Assembly (NCBI RefSeq): GCF_030209575.1
Contig: NZ_JARVRS010000001.1
Span: forward strand, 2,542,001-2,606,000
DNA: 64,000 bases
Direction of reading: 5' to 3'
Source of the DNA: Leifsonia sp. fls2-241-R2A-40a
GTDB taxonomy: Bacteria; Actinomycetota; Actinomycetes; Actinomycetales; Microbacteriaceae
This document shows positions 36,143 to 45,197 of this stretch, piece by piece. The first letter of the stretch is position 1. Each line of letters starts with the position of its first letter. Made by a program: the position numbers and the translations under genes. The notes under the pieces are model-generated. The model saw only the letters and a list, made by a program, of their open reading frames with translations, was not told the origin of the DNA and ran no database searches.

Positions 36143-39100
36143 CTAAGTGGTCGGCACCCTACCGCGCACATCGGAGAGCAGCGCGAGCCCGCGGGTCACC
36201 GCGTCCTCCGGGGCGAGCGTCGCGACCTCCGCGAGGGCGGCATCCAGCCGGTCCCGGCCCCAGGCTTCGGCGATGCGTGCCGCGAGCGCGTCGCGGTGCA
36301 GGCTCGCGACGTCCTGGCGGGCGTTCGCGCGCCCGGCGAGAGCGAACAGCGACAAGCCGGATGCGACCCAGCCGTCGCGGTGGCGCTCCGCGGCCGTGCG
36401 CGGGTCGAGCATCCACGCCGCATAGCCCACCAGGCCGGAACCGATCACGGGCCGGTCGACGTAGGGCGGGTTGATCCGTGCGTTCACGAGCGTGCGCATG
36501 CGCAGCGCAGCGGCTGCCGCATCCGTCTCGGCCCAGTCGACGATCTCGGGACTCTCGGCATGCACCCGCAGCCGCGCGACCAGTGCCGCGGCACCGAGCA
36601 TCGTCAGCCACGGATTGAGCGCGGCGCCCCGAGAGATCGGTGCGTCCTGGAAAGCGGCGAGCGCCTGGCCGTAGAGCCGGACGGCCTCGGCGTGGTCGCC
36701 CTCGGCCAGGGCGATCTCCGCCATCCCGGCGTACCCGATCGCGTAGTAGTCGGCGTAGTCGAAGCCGGTCCGGTCGACCTCCACCGACAGGTACCGCTCC
36801 CGCAGCCGTCGGCCGCGGGCGGTGTCGCCGCTCGAGATCGCATTGATGGCGATGAGCCAGTCGAGCTGCCGGAGGTCGCCGTCCGCCTGCAGCAGGGCCA
36901 TCTGGTCGTAGGCCCGCTGCGCCCACTCCAGGGCCTCGTCGGGATGCGCGAGCTGGCTGTGCGACTGGGCCAGCGACTGCGCCGACGACGCCAGCGACCA
37001 TGCGTCGCCTGCGGCCTGCGCGTTGGTCCATGCCTTCGTGCCCGCCGCGAGCGCAGCGTCCAGGTCGCCCGCGTTCTCGCGCATCTGCGCGGTCAGCAGG
37101 TTGCCCATCGCGGCACGCTCCGGGTCGCTCGACGCCGCGTACTCGCCCAGCAGTGCGAAGCCCTCCTCCGCGCGTCCCGCGTGCAGCACGAGGGCGGCGA
37201 GCGCGTCCAGTCGCGGGTCCGCGAACGGCTCGGTGCGGCGCATTCGGCGCAGGCGGGAGATCGCCCGGGCGGAGGTGCGCAGGTCGACGAAGAGGAAGGT
37301 GCCGCCGATGACGGTGTAGCAGGCGGCGACGGCCTCGCGCAGCTCGCCCGTGGGCTCCCAGCCCTTCAGCGCCTCCATCATCGGAGCGCCGAAGCCGAGC
37401 ACCTCGGAGTGGGCACTGCGCAGCGACCAGTAGTAGGAGAGGGCGGCGAACACGACGGCCGCGGTGTCGGTCCGCCCGTCGTCGAGGGCCGAGCGCAGCA
37501 CCGCCACGAGGTTGTCCTGCTCGGCGGTCACCCGCTGGAAGGTCGGCACCTGCTCGCGCCCGTGCATGGTCGTCAAGGCGTCGCGGCTGAACGAGACCGC
37601 CCAGGCGTCCATCCCGGCCACGACATCGTCCTGCTCGCCGGCGGCCACGAGCTCGCGGTCGCCGAACTCGCGAACGGTCTCCAGCATCCGGTAGCGCAGC
37701 AGCCCGGTGGTGCGGTCCTCTGTCACGGCCACCAGCGACTGCGCGACCAGCGCATCCAGATCGTCCAGCACGGAGGGTGCGCCGCTGCCGGCGACCGCCT
37801 CGGCCGCGTCTGCGCTGAAGCCGTCCGGGAAGTGCGACAGCCTTCGCAGCAGCGCCTGCTCGGAGGTGCCGAGGAGGTTCCAGCTCCACTCGATCACCGC
37901 GAGCAGGGTGCGGTGGCGCTCGGGTGCGGTCCGCTCGCCGCCGGTGAGCAGGACGAAGCGGTTGCCGAGCCGGCGCTCGATCTCGTCCACCGAGAGGGAG
38001 CGGGTGCGCGCCGCGGCGAGCTCGATCGCGAGGGGGACGCCGTCCAGCCGGTCGCACAGGCGGGCGACGACCTCGAGGGGCAGCACGGCGCCGGGACGCG
38101 CGGCACGGGCGCGTTCGACGAACAGTGCCACCGCCGGCCCGTACTGCGCATCGCTCAGACGCCCCGCCTCCCCGTCGGTGCTCTTCAGCGAGTCGAGCGG
38201 GTAGACGCGCTCGGCGCCGATCGCCAGGGGCGCGCGGCTCGTCGCCAGCACGCGGACGTTCGTGGTGGAGTCGAGGATGTCCTGCACGAAGGCGGCCGCA
38301 GCATCCACGATGTGCTCGCAGTTGTCGACGATCAGCAGGGTCTCCCGCTCGGACAGCAGGCCCAGGATGCGCGAGCGCAGGTCGAGCTGCGCACCCGGAT
38401 CGGTCGGGCGCGCGGCCCGCGCCTCGCGGATGCCGAGCGTGGAGGCGAAGGCGAGCTCCACATCCTCGCCGCTGCGGACGCTCGCCAGCTCGACCACGAT
38501 GACGGCGGGCGTGTGCAACGCGCGGTTGCCGACCTCCTGGGCGAGCCGAGTCTTGCCCAGGCCGCCTGCGCCGAGGATGGTCGTCAGCCGCGAGGTGGCC
38601 ACGAGGTCCTCCACGGCCTGCAGGTCGTACTCGCGGCCCACCAGCGCGTTGGGCGCCGAGCGCAGGCCGACGCGGACACGCCGCGGCGCGCTGGGCCGCT
38701 CCTGCTCGTCGGAGGCCAGCAGCTCGGCGTTCAGCGCCACCAGCTCCGGCCCCGGGCGCGTGCCCAGCCGGTCCAGCAGCGCTTCCTTGAACTCGGCGAA
38801 GGCGAGCAGCGCATCGCTGCGGCGACCGGCGTCCGCGAGGCTGCGCAGCTGCTCCCGCCGGACGGTCTCGTCGAGCGGGCGGCGCTCGAGCAGCGGCTGC
38901 AGGTCGCTCAGCGCGTCGGCGGGGTGGCCGCCCGCCCGCCGGGCCCGGGCTCGCGCGAGGAGCAGATCGTCGTAGAGCGCGGCCGCGGTGCGATTGAGCG
39001 CATCGGCGAGCGGCGTGCCGCCCAGCTCGGCGCCCGGTTCGCCGCGCCACAGCGCAAGACCGGCGGACGCCTCGGTTTCTGCGGCAACGGCGTCGCCCGA

Positions 39101-39454
39101 GCGGAGCGCGGCAGCGGCCCGTTCGAGCGCCCGACGGGCGAGACCGAGGTCGGTCTGCTCGGGAGGGACGGCCAGCGTGTACCCGCTCGGCGTCGACTCC
39201 AGCAGCCCGTCGGCGCTGGTGGTCCGCACGCGCGACACGAGCGTCTGCAGGGCCGCGCGTTCCTGGCGGGGCGGTGCGTCGTCCCACAGGTCCTCCACGA
39301 GGGAGGGGACCGTCGCGACCCCGCGGGCCAGCACCAGCGCCACGATCAGGCTCTTCCCCAGGGCACCGGCCGGCTCGGTCAGCGCGCCGGCGCGGTCCTC
39401 CACCAGCACGGGGCCGAGCACGGCGACGCGGGGTGGCGGAGGGGCGGACTGCAC
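36143..39454 (-). CDS. AfsR/SARP-type regulator with BTAD and NB-ARC ATPase domains
   Basis: 1103 residues: an N-terminal winged-helix DNA-binding domain (about 8-98), a bacterial transcriptional activator domain (BTAD, about 105-250), an NB-ARC/STAND ATPase with Walker A GAGGLGKT (295-302) and Walker B LLIVDNCEH, then a TPR-like C-terminal half. This is the AfsR layout of actinobacterial activators of secondary metabolism and export. SARP domains bind heptamer direct repeats spaced 11 bp. GTG 39454 is the start. It is the first of five codirectional genes ending in the DrrAB pair, but a promoter sits between it and the HTH gene, so it is probably a separate transcript. Confidence 0.93.
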   Translation of the reverse strand: MQSAPPPPRVAVLGPVLVEDRAGALTEPAGALGKSLIVALVLARGVATVPSLVEDLWDDAPPRQERAALQTLVSRVRTTSADGLLESTPSGYTLAVPPEQTDLGLARRALERAAAALRSGDAVAAETEASAGLALWRGEPGAELGGTPLADALNRTAAALYDDLLLARARARRAGGHPADALSDLQPLLERRPLDETVRREQLRSLADAGRRSDALLAFAEFKEALLDRLGTRPGPELVALNAELLASDEQERPSAPRRVRVGLRSAPNALVGREYDLQAVEDLVATSRLTTILGAGGLGKTRLAQEVGNRALHTPAVIVVELASVRSGEDVELAFASTLGIREARAARPTDPGAQLDLRSRILGLLSERETLLIVDNCEHIVDAAAAFVQDILDSTTNVRVLATSRAPLAIGAERVYPLDSLKSTDGEAGRLSDAQYGPAVALFVERARAARPGAVLPLEVVARLCDRLDGVPLAIELAAARTRSLSVDEIERRLGNRFVLLTGGERTAPERHRTLLAVIEWSWNLLGTSEQALLRRLSHFPDGFSADAAEAVAGSGAPSVLDDLDALVAQSLVAVTEDRTTGLLRYRMLETVREFGDRELVAAGEQDDVVAGMDAWAVSFSRDALTTMHGREQVPTFQRVTAEQDNLVAVLRSALDDGRTDTAAVVFAALSYYWSLRSAHSEVLGFGAPMMEALKGWEPTGELREAVAACYTVIGGTFLFVDLRTSARAISRLRRMRRTEPFADPRLDALAALVLHAGRAEEGFALLGEYAASSDPERAAMGNLLTAQMRENAGDLDAALAAGTKAWTNAQAAGDAWSLASSAQSLAQSHSQLAHPDEALEWAQRAYDQMALLQADGDLRQLDWLIAINAISSGDTARGRRLRERYLSVEVDRTGFDYADYYAIGYAGMAEIALAEGDHAEAVRLYGQALAAFQDAPISRGAALNPWLTMLGAAALVARLRVHAESPEIVDWAETDAAAAALRMRTLVNARINPPYVDRPVIGSGLVGYAAWMLDPRTAAERHRDGWVASGLSLFALAGRANARQDVASLHRDALAARIAEAWGRDRLDAALAEVATLAPEDAVTRGLALLSDVRGRVPTT

Positions 39455-39502
39455 GGGCCGATCTTAGCCAGTGCCGCTGACGCCGGGAGGATGCTCACAG
39501 CA

Positions 39503-39532
39503 GCGAACCGGCGCGAACCGGCGCGAACGAGG
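39503..39532. repeat. Three 10-bp direct repeats in the AfsR-type promoter region
   Basis: GCGAACCGGC (39503), GCGAACCGGC (39513), GCGAACGAGG (39523), each exactly one helical turn apart. They lie in the divergent gap between the AfsR-type regulator (start 39454) and the methyltransferase (start 39582). Confidence 0.55.
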
Positions 39533-39581
39533 GCGACCGTATCCCATCCCGTGCCGACTCCGTGCCGCGTAGGCTCAGCCC

Positions 39582-40163
39582 ATGGCGTTCGACTGGTCGC
39601 AGTTCTACGAGGAGCAAGGCGGACGCGGCGTGCGGCCGACCTTCCAGAGCGCCCTGGAGGCGTGGGACGGGCCGCCCGGGGCGGCGATCGACCTCGGCTG
39701 CGGCGACGGGGTGGAGACGCGGAACCTCGCCGAGAACGGCTGGCGGGTGCTGGCGGTGGATTCCGACGCCGGCGTGGAGGAGCGGGTGCGCGCCGGCCTG
39801 TCGCCCGACGCCTCGCAGCGCGTCACCGTGCGGCGCTCGTCGTTCGAGAAGCTGGGGGAGCTGCCCGCGGCCGATCTCGTCTATGCCGGATTCGCGCTGC
39901 CGTTCTGCGACGAGTCGCACTTCCCGTACCTGTGGGCGGACATCCGCGAAGCCCTTCCGCCGGGCGGCCTCTTCGCCGGGGAGCTGTTCGGGCCGCACGA
40001 CCAGTGGGCCGGCCGTCCGGGGATGAGCTTCCACAGCCGCGCCCAGGTGGAGGGGATGCTCACCGGCATGGAGGTCGTCCAGCTGGTCGAGGACGACCGG
40101 CGCGGGATGTCTTTCGAGGGACCGAAGCACTGGCACGTGTTCCACATCGTCGCCCGCGCGTAG
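39582..40163 (+). CDS. SAM-dependent methyltransferase
   Basis: A 193-residue class I methyltransferase of small size: SAM motif I is AAIDLGCGDGVETRNLA (about 34-50), motif II is RVLAVDSDAG, and motif IV is DLVYAGFALPFCDE. The N-terminus MAFDWSQFYEEQGG is complete. It resembles TehB/UbiE-like small-molecule methyltransferases, but no substrate can be inferred. It is divergent from the AfsR-type gene and convergent with the metY operon. Confidence 0.85.
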   Translation: MAFDWSQFYEEQGGRGVRPTFQSALEAWDGPPGAAIDLGCGDGVETRNLAENGWRVLAVDSDAGVEERVRAGLSPDASQRVTVRRSSFEKLGELPAADLVYAGFALPFCDESHFPYLWADIREALPPGGLFAGELFGPHDQWAGRPGMSFHSRAQVEGMLTGMEVVQLVEDDRRGMSFEGPKHWHVFHIVARA

Positions 40164-40201
40164 CGGTGCGGTGCGCCGGGCCGGGGCCGCCGGGCTCCGC
40201 G

Positions 40202-40783
40202 TCAGCGGAGGGTCTTGCGCGCCGTGATCTGCCCGGTGTCGAAGCCGAGGAGGTGCAGGCCGCCGTGGAACCGCGCGTGCTCGATCTTGACGCAGCGATC
40301 CATGACGACGGTGAGACCCTTCGACTCGCCGTACTCGGCGGCCTCCTGGTTCCAGATGCCCAGCTGCACCCACACGGTGGGCGCGCCGACCGCCAGCGCC
40401 TCGTCGATGACGGCGGGGATGTCGCTCGGCTTGCGGAACACGTCGACGATGTCCGGGACCTCCGGCAGCGAAGCCAGGTCGGGGTAGGCCTTCTCGCCCA
40501 GGATCGTGTCGGCGTTCGGGTTCACGAAGTACACGCGGTAGTCGCTGGACTGCTGCAGGTAGGTGCCCACGAAGTACGACGATCGTGCCGGGTTCGCCGA
40601 CGCGCCCACGATCGCGATCGACTTCGCCCCGCGCAGGATCTTCAGGCGCTCCTTCGCATCCGGCCCCACCCACGTGCGCTGCGTCTTCAGCAGCTTCGCG
40701 AGCGGGGAGTCCGACGGCAGGGCGCAGCTCAGCCCGTTCGCGAGCTGGACCTGCGTGGTGTCGTCGGTGGTCGCGGTGGTCAT
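40202..40783 (-). CDS. CoA-binding domain protein (YccU-like)
   Basis: A 193-residue protein with a single CoA-binding Rossmann fold: AKSIAIVGASANPARSSYFVGTYLQ near 50-75, VYFVNPNADTILGEKAYPDLASLP, then DIVDVFRKPSDIP and VWVQLGIWNQEA. It also has a conserved late cysteine (VMDRCVKIEH). Stand-alone YccU-type proteins bind CoA or nucleotide and have no established reaction. The start overlaps the metY stop by 4 bp, so it is coupled to homocysteine synthesis. Confidence 0.9.
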   Translation of the reverse strand: MTTATTDDTTQVQLANGLSCALPSDSPLAKLLKTQRTWVGPDAKERLKILRGAKSIAIVGASANPARSSYFVGTYLQQSSDYRVYFVNPNADTILGEKAYPDLASLPEVPDIVDVFRKPSDIPAVIDEALAVGAPTVWVQLGIWNQEAAEYGESKGLTVVMDRCVKIEHARFHGGLHLLGFDTGQITARKTLR

Positions 40784-42081
40784 GCTGCGTTCGCCTCCTC
40801 GACGGCGATCGTGAGTGCCTGATCCAGATCGTAGATGATGTCGTCGACGTCCTCGATGCCGACGCTGATGCGCACGACGCCGGGAAGCACGCCCGCGTCG
40901 AGGAGCTGCTGCTCGCTCAGCTGGGCATGGGTGGTGGAGGCGGGATGGATCACCAGCGTCTTCGCATCGCCGATGTTGGCGAGATGGCTGGCGAGGTTCA
41001 CCGACTCGATGAACGTCTGGCCGACCGCGCGGCCGCCCTTCACCACGAAGCTGAAGACGCTGCCCGGGCCCTTCGGCAGGTACTTCAGCGCCCGGTCGTG
41101 GTGCGGATGCTCGGGAAGCCCGGCCCAGAACACCTTCTCGATGCGGGGGTCCGCGTCGAGCCACTCCGCCACCGCGCGCGCATTGTCGACGTGCGCCTGG
41201 ATGCGGTACGGCAGGGTCTCGACGCCCTGCGCGAGCAGGAAGGCGGAGTGCGGGGCGAGCGACGGGCCGATGTCGCGCAGCTGCTCGGCGCGCAGCCGGG
41301 TGAGGAAGGCGTACTCGCCAAAGTTGCCCGACCACTGCAGGCCGCCGTACGAGGGGACCGGCTCGCCGAAGAGCGGGAACTTCGAGGTGTGCCAGTCGAA
41401 GCGTCCGCTCTCGACCACCACGCCGCCGAGGGTGGTGCCGTGGCCGCCGAGGAACTTGGTGGCCGAGTGGATGACGATGTCGGCTCCCCACTCGAACGGC
41501 CGGTTGAGGTAGGGGGTCGCGATCGTGGAGTCGATGATGAGCGGGAGCCCGGCCGCGTGCGCGACCTCCGCGAGCCCTTCGATGTCGGCGATCTCGCCGG
41601 ACGGGTTGGCGACCGTCTCGGCGAACACGAGCTTGGTGCGGTCGGTGATGGCCGCGGCGTAGTCGGCCGGGTCGGAGCTCTGCACGAAGGTCGTGTCGAC
41701 CCCGAAGCGCCGGAGGGTCACATCGAGCTGGGTGATCGATCCGCCGTACAGGTTGGCGGACGCGACGATGTGGTCGCCCGCGCCGGCCAGGGAGGCGAAG
41801 GTGATGTACTGCGCGCTCAGTCCGGAGGCCGTCGCGACAGCGCCCAGGCCGCCTTCGAGGCTGGCGACGCGCTCCTCGAACGAGGCCACCGTCGGGTTGG
41901 CGAGGCGCGAATAGATGTTGCCGTACTTCTGCAGAGCGAAGCGGGCGGCCGCGTCCGCCGTGTCGTCGAACACGAAGGCGCTGGTCTGGTAGATCGGCAG
42001 GGCACGCGCCCCGGTCACCGGATCGGGGATATTGCCCGCGTGGATCGCGCGCGTGCGGAAGCCATATTCACGATCTGCCAT
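40780..42081 (-). CDS. metY: O-acetylhomoserine aminocarboxypropyltransferase (sulfhydrylase)
   Basis: A 433-residue PLP enzyme of the Cys/Met metabolism family. It makes homocysteine from O-acetylhomoserine and sulfide. The N-terminus is GFRTRAIHAGNIPDPVTGARALPIYQT, PLP contact is through ATASGLSAQYI, and the catalytic Lys is in IHSATKFLGGHGTTLGGVV. Length (430-440) and motifs fit MetY rather than the shorter cystathionine enzymes. No SAM riboswitch-like structure was recognised in the 76 bp before it. It is transcribed with the CoA-binding gene. Confidence 0.94.
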   Translation of the reverse strand: MADREYGFRTRAIHAGNIPDPVTGARALPIYQTSAFVFDDTADAAARFALQKYGNIYSRLANPTVASFEERVASLEGGLGAVATASGLSAQYITFASLAGAGDHIVASANLYGGSITQLDVTLRRFGVDTTFVQSSDPADYAAAITDRTKLVFAETVANPSGEIADIEGLAEVAHAAGLPLIIDSTIATPYLNRPFEWGADIVIHSATKFLGGHGTTLGGVVVESGRFDWHTSKFPLFGEPVPSYGGLQWSGNFGEYAFLTRLRAEQLRDIGPSLAPHSAFLLAQGVETLPYRIQAHVDNARAVAEWLDADPRIEKVFWAGLPEHPHHDRALKYLPKGPGSVFSFVVKGGRAVGQTFIESVNLASHLANIGDAKTLVIHPASTTHAQLSEQQLLDAGVLPGVVRISVGIEDVDDIIYDLDQALTIAVEEANAA

Positions 42082-42157
42082 GCCGCCACGCTACCGGAGG
42101 GCACCGACCTCGCCGTCGGCGGTGTAACACGCCGCAACCGACGGGGTCATCTGGTGT

Positions 42158-43180
42158 TCAGCGCGTCGAGATCCAGACGGCCGCCAGCGCCAGACCCGCG
42201 ATGAGCACCCACGAGACGAGTCCGGTCACGAGCGCGCGCCATCCGGTGCCCAGGAGGGTCCGCAACCGGACCGCCGTGCCGAGGCCGAACAGGGCCATCG
42301 CGAGCAGGAGCGTCTGAAGCGCGTCGGCGCCGTCGGTGACAGCGGGCGGCAGCGGGACGAAGGTGCGGACGAGCGCGGCCAGGATGAAGCCGGCGACGAA
42401 CAGCGGGACGATCGGCGGGCGCTTCGCCGCCGGGTCGCCCTCCACCTGCCGTCGTCGCTCGACGACGGCTGCGACGGCGACCATCGGGGCGAGCATCAGG
42501 ACGCGCGTCAGCTTCACGACCACCGCCACCGCGAGAGCGCCCGCCCCGGCGATCTGCGCCGTCGCCACCACCTGTCCCACATCGTGCACCCCGGCCCCCA
42601 CCCAGTGACCGAACTGCTGCGCATCCAGACCCAGCGGATGCCACAGGAGCGGCAGGACGAAGATGGCCAGCGTCCCGCACAGGGTGACGAGCGCGACCGG
42701 TGTCGCGGCCTCCTCGTCCTTCGGCTTCACCACGCCGCTCATCGCGCCGATCGCCGAGGCGCCGCAGATCGAGAAGCCGGTCGCGATGAGGAGCGGCTGG
42801 TGGCCGGGCAGTCCCAGCAGCCGTCCGATCCAGAAGGTCCCCGCGAAGCTGATCAGGACGACGGCCACGGTCGTGGCGATGGCGACCCAGCCGAGCCCGG
42901 CGATGTCGCCCAGGCTCAGCTTCAGCCCCAGCAGCACCACGCCGATCCGCATCAGCCGCTTCGCGCTGAGGGAGAGTCCGGGCGCCAGCCGCCCGGTGAC
43001 CGCGGGTCGCGCGACCGGGAGCTGGCCGACCACGATCCCGAGCACCACCGCAGCGGTCAGCAGGGGGACCGCGGGGATCAGCCAATGCACTCCCCAGGCC
43101 ACCGCGGCGGCCAGCGCGCATATGGCGAGCCCGGGAAGCCAGGGGACCGGGACGCGGACGGACGAGGACGGGGTGCTCAC
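42158..43180 (-). CDS. Putative sulfate exporter family transporter (YeiH/PSE type)
   Basis: 340 residues with about 10 membrane helices. The family motifs are LMRIGVVLLGLKLSLGDI (after helix 3), SICGASAIGAMSGVV (a Gly/Ala-rich pore-like helix) and VGAGVHDVGQVVATAQ. This identifies the YeiH/PSE family; sulfate export is a family label with little direct proof. GTG 43180 is the only codon giving a complete first helix. The start codon lies at the edge of a hairpin made with the 5' leader. It follows a cell-wall-binding protein gene and precedes metY, all on the minus strand. Confidence 0.9.
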   Translation of the reverse strand: MSTPSSSVRVPVPWLPGLAICALAAAVAWGVHWLIPAVPLLTAAVVLGIVVGQLPVARPAVTGRLAPGLSLSAKRLMRIGVVLLGLKLSLGDIAGLGWVAIATTVAVVLISFAGTFWIGRLLGLPGHQPLLIATGFSICGASAIGAMSGVVKPKDEEAATPVALVTLCGTLAIFVLPLLWHPLGLDAQQFGHWVGAGVHDVGQVVATAQIAGAGALAVAVVVKLTRVLMLAPMVAVAAVVERRRQVEGDPAAKRPPIVPLFVAGFILAALVRTFVPLPPAVTDGADALQTLLLAMALFGLGTAVRLRTLLGTGWRALVTGLVSWVLIAGLALAAVWISTR

Positions 43181-43205
43181 CAACCCATTCTGGCGAGCAC
43201 CCCGT
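43168..43205 (-). promoter_or_regulatory. Start-codon hairpin of the YeiH-type transporter mRNA
   Basis: ACGGGGTGCTC (43168-43178) pairs perfectly with GAGCACCCCGT (43195-43205), and pairing resumes further out. In the minus-strand mRNA the 5' arm is leader; the 3' arm holds the last base of the GTG and the next codons. The hairpin may limit translation or be left from a terminator. Confidence 0.5.
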
Positions 43206-43223
43206 CCGTTTCCGTCCGTCGGA

Positions 43224-43252
43224 GCCGGGGTGCCGCATGCGCGGCCCCCGGC
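43224..43252 (-). terminator. Hairpin terminator after the cell-wall-binding gene
   Basis: Stem GCCGGGG-T-GCCGC (43224-43236) pairs with GCGGC-CCCCGGC (43241-43252), with one bulged T and a 4-nt loop. It is 9 nt beyond the stop of the minus-strand gene ending at 43261. Confidence 0.65.
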
Positions 43253-43260
43253 TTCGTCGA

Positions 43261-45102
43261 TCAGTGACGCGTCAGCAGCTCCTTCGCGCCCGAGAGCGTG
43301 CCGCGCAGCGTGGACGGATCGGCCGGCTGCGGGGAGGCAGGCTGGAGGACCGTCGTGTCGGCGGACTTGCCCGTGACCGGGGCGGACGAGCCGTACAGGC
43401 CCTGCGGGCAGACCGCGAGGCTGGTGATGTTCGAGCTCAGCGCGTTCGTGCCTCCGACCGCCCAGTACGTCGAGACGCCGAGCGTGGTCGAATCGACCAC
43501 CTCGCCGTACGGGATGCACTGCGGCGGAGCCAGCAGCAGCGGCGAACCGATCGCACCGGCGATCGCCGAGATCGAGAGCGCGTCCGGGAAGCCGAGCCCG
43601 CTGGCGACGTACGCCTCGTCGGCGAACCGGAAGACCTCCTGGTTGACGGCCTGCGCGGTCGCGAAGCGGTCGGCGCCGGACAGGCGCAGCACCGAGGGGG
43701 CGCCGAGCTTTCCGAGGTCGGCCTGAATGCCCGCCGAGACGCTGTTCACGCCTCCGACGAGGTAGATCCGCTTCGGCGACAGCGAGGTGATGAGCGACTT
43801 GGTGGCGCTGTCGAGCGCGCCGGCGGAGCCGTTGACGAGCACGAGCGGACCGTGGTCGTGCCCGGCCGCGGACCCGGCGACGAGGGCATCCGGGAAGTTG
43901 GTTCCGGTGGCGATGAACAGGGCGTTCACCGAGGTCTCGCCCGCGAAGGCATCCTGGACCACAGCCCGGGAGGTCGCGAACCGGTCGTCGCCCGCGATAC
44001 GGGTGACCGTGGGAGCGAGAGGCTTCAGCTGGCTGAACGCGGAAGCGCCGACGGCGTTCAGGCCGCCGGCCACGACGATCTTCGACGGCTTCAGCCGCTT
44101 GAGCTCGGTCACGATCGCGGCCGGGACGAAGTCCTGCCGGGTGAGCAGCAGCGGGCCGCCCCACCAGGCGGCGGCAGCGCTGGCGCCGAGCGCATCCGGG
44201 AACACCATTCCGTTGGCGACGTAGACGACGGGACCTGCACCGAACGACGCACCGTCGTTGTAGAAGCTGGACGAGATGGCCGAGCTGGTCTCGAAGCGGT
44301 CACCGCCCGAGATGCGGCCGCTGTACCAGCTCCAGTTCCCGACCGTGCCGTCGATGCCGGTCACGTTCTGCCCGGCGGTGACGGTGACGAGGTGCGAGTC
44401 CCACAGGTTGTCGGCGCTCGGGTAGTACTGCGTCGACGCCGGCGGATCCATGGTCGTGAACGGGCCGCCGAAGCGGACGACGTACGTCCCGGGGTTGAGA
44501 TTGCGGATCGTGTAGTTGCCCGAACCGCTGGTGTTCACGTCGCCGAAACCGACGGCGCGCTCGAAGAGGCCGGTGGTCTTGTCGTAGGGCCACGCCTCGA
44601 CGACGTCCGGGGACGTCTTCCCGGCCGGCCCCGTGATCGTCCCGCTGATGGATCCCGCCGCGGGACGGTCGATCGTGAGTCCGGTGAGGTTGTGGTCGAC
44701 CGTGACGATCGTCCCGCCGTCTTCCGTGGCCGAGCCGCCGTACCAGGTGCCCGCCGTGCCGGGGCCGACGTTGTCGCCCTGGAGGAACTGCTGGGCGAAG
44801 ATGCGGTAGCGGCCCGGCGCGACGCCGCTGATGCTCCACGAGGTGGTCCCGCCGGCCGCGTTCGCGACGGTCACATAGCGGCCACCGATGTTGCCGTCGC
44901 CGGATACCGGGTACAGCCGGACGCCCGTCTCCGTGTTCGAGGTCGTCGTGGCGGCGCCGGCGTACGTGATCGTGCCGCTGAGCGAGTAGGTGGTCGCCGC
45001 TGAGGCGCTGAGCGGGGCTACAGCGAGCCCGAGGATGGCCGCGACCGCCGTGACGGCGCCGAGGAGGACTGTGCGCACGCGGCGCCGTCTGAAGTCATTC
45101 AC
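43261..45102 (-). CDS. Secreted protein with cell-wall-binding repeats 2
   Basis: 613 residues. Signal peptide: VNDFRRRRVRTVLLGAVTAVAAILGLAVAPLSASAA (written in parts: basic head NDFRRRRVRT, hydrophobic core to about residue 35, AXA-like cleavage). Next comes a carboxypeptidase-regulatory-like beta-sandwich (YSLSGTITYAG...), a second one near 150-260, then three cell-wall-binding type-2 repeats (about 300-590). Each has RISGGDRFETS-like, GFPDAL and IYLVGG-like elements. Exported and attached to the cell wall. GTG 45102 opens the signal peptide. The sequence ends in a Pro/Ser-rich tail. Confidence 0.88.
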   Translation of the reverse strand: MNDFRRRRVRTVLLGAVTAVAAILGLAVAPLSASAATTYSLSGTITYAGAATTTSNTETGVRLYPVSGDGNIGGRYVTVANAAGGTTSWSISGVAPGRYRIFAQQFLQGDNVGPGTAGTWYGGSATEDGGTIVTVDHNLTGLTIDRPAAGSISGTITGPAGKTSPDVVEAWPYDKTTGLFERAVGFGDVNTSGSGNYTIRNLNPGTYVVRFGGPFTTMDPPASTQYYPSADNLWDSHLVTVTAGQNVTGIDGTVGNWSWYSGRISGGDRFETSSAISSSFYNDGASFGAGPVVYVANGMVFPDALGASAAAAWWGGPLLLTRQDFVPAAIVTELKRLKPSKIVVAGGLNAVGASAFSQLKPLAPTVTRIAGDDRFATSRAVVQDAFAGETSVNALFIATGTNFPDALVAGSAAGHDHGPLVLVNGSAGALDSATKSLITSLSPKRIYLVGGVNSVSAGIQADLGKLGAPSVLRLSGADRFATAQAVNQEVFRFADEAYVASGLGFPDALSISAIAGAIGSPLLLAPPQCIPYGEVVDSTTLGVSTYWAVGGTNALSSNITSLAVCPQGLYGSSAPVTGKSADTTVLQPASPQPADPSTLRGTLSGAKELLTRH

Positions 45103-45197
45103 GGCGTGAGCGTACCGGGCGGCACGTTCTTGACGCACGGCCCCCAACAGGGGCGGTCCTTCCCCCGCGGCCCGCCGTCGCCGGCGCGCCGTAGCCG

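Noticed and set aside
36140-40822. 1560-residue open frame antisense to the AfsR-type gene
   Set aside because: Arg/Gly/Ala-rich shadow covering several real genes on both strands; no motif is recognisable.
42082-42157. SAM riboswitch before metY
   Set aside because: Only 76 bp are available and no SAM-riboswitch core or paired elements were recognised.
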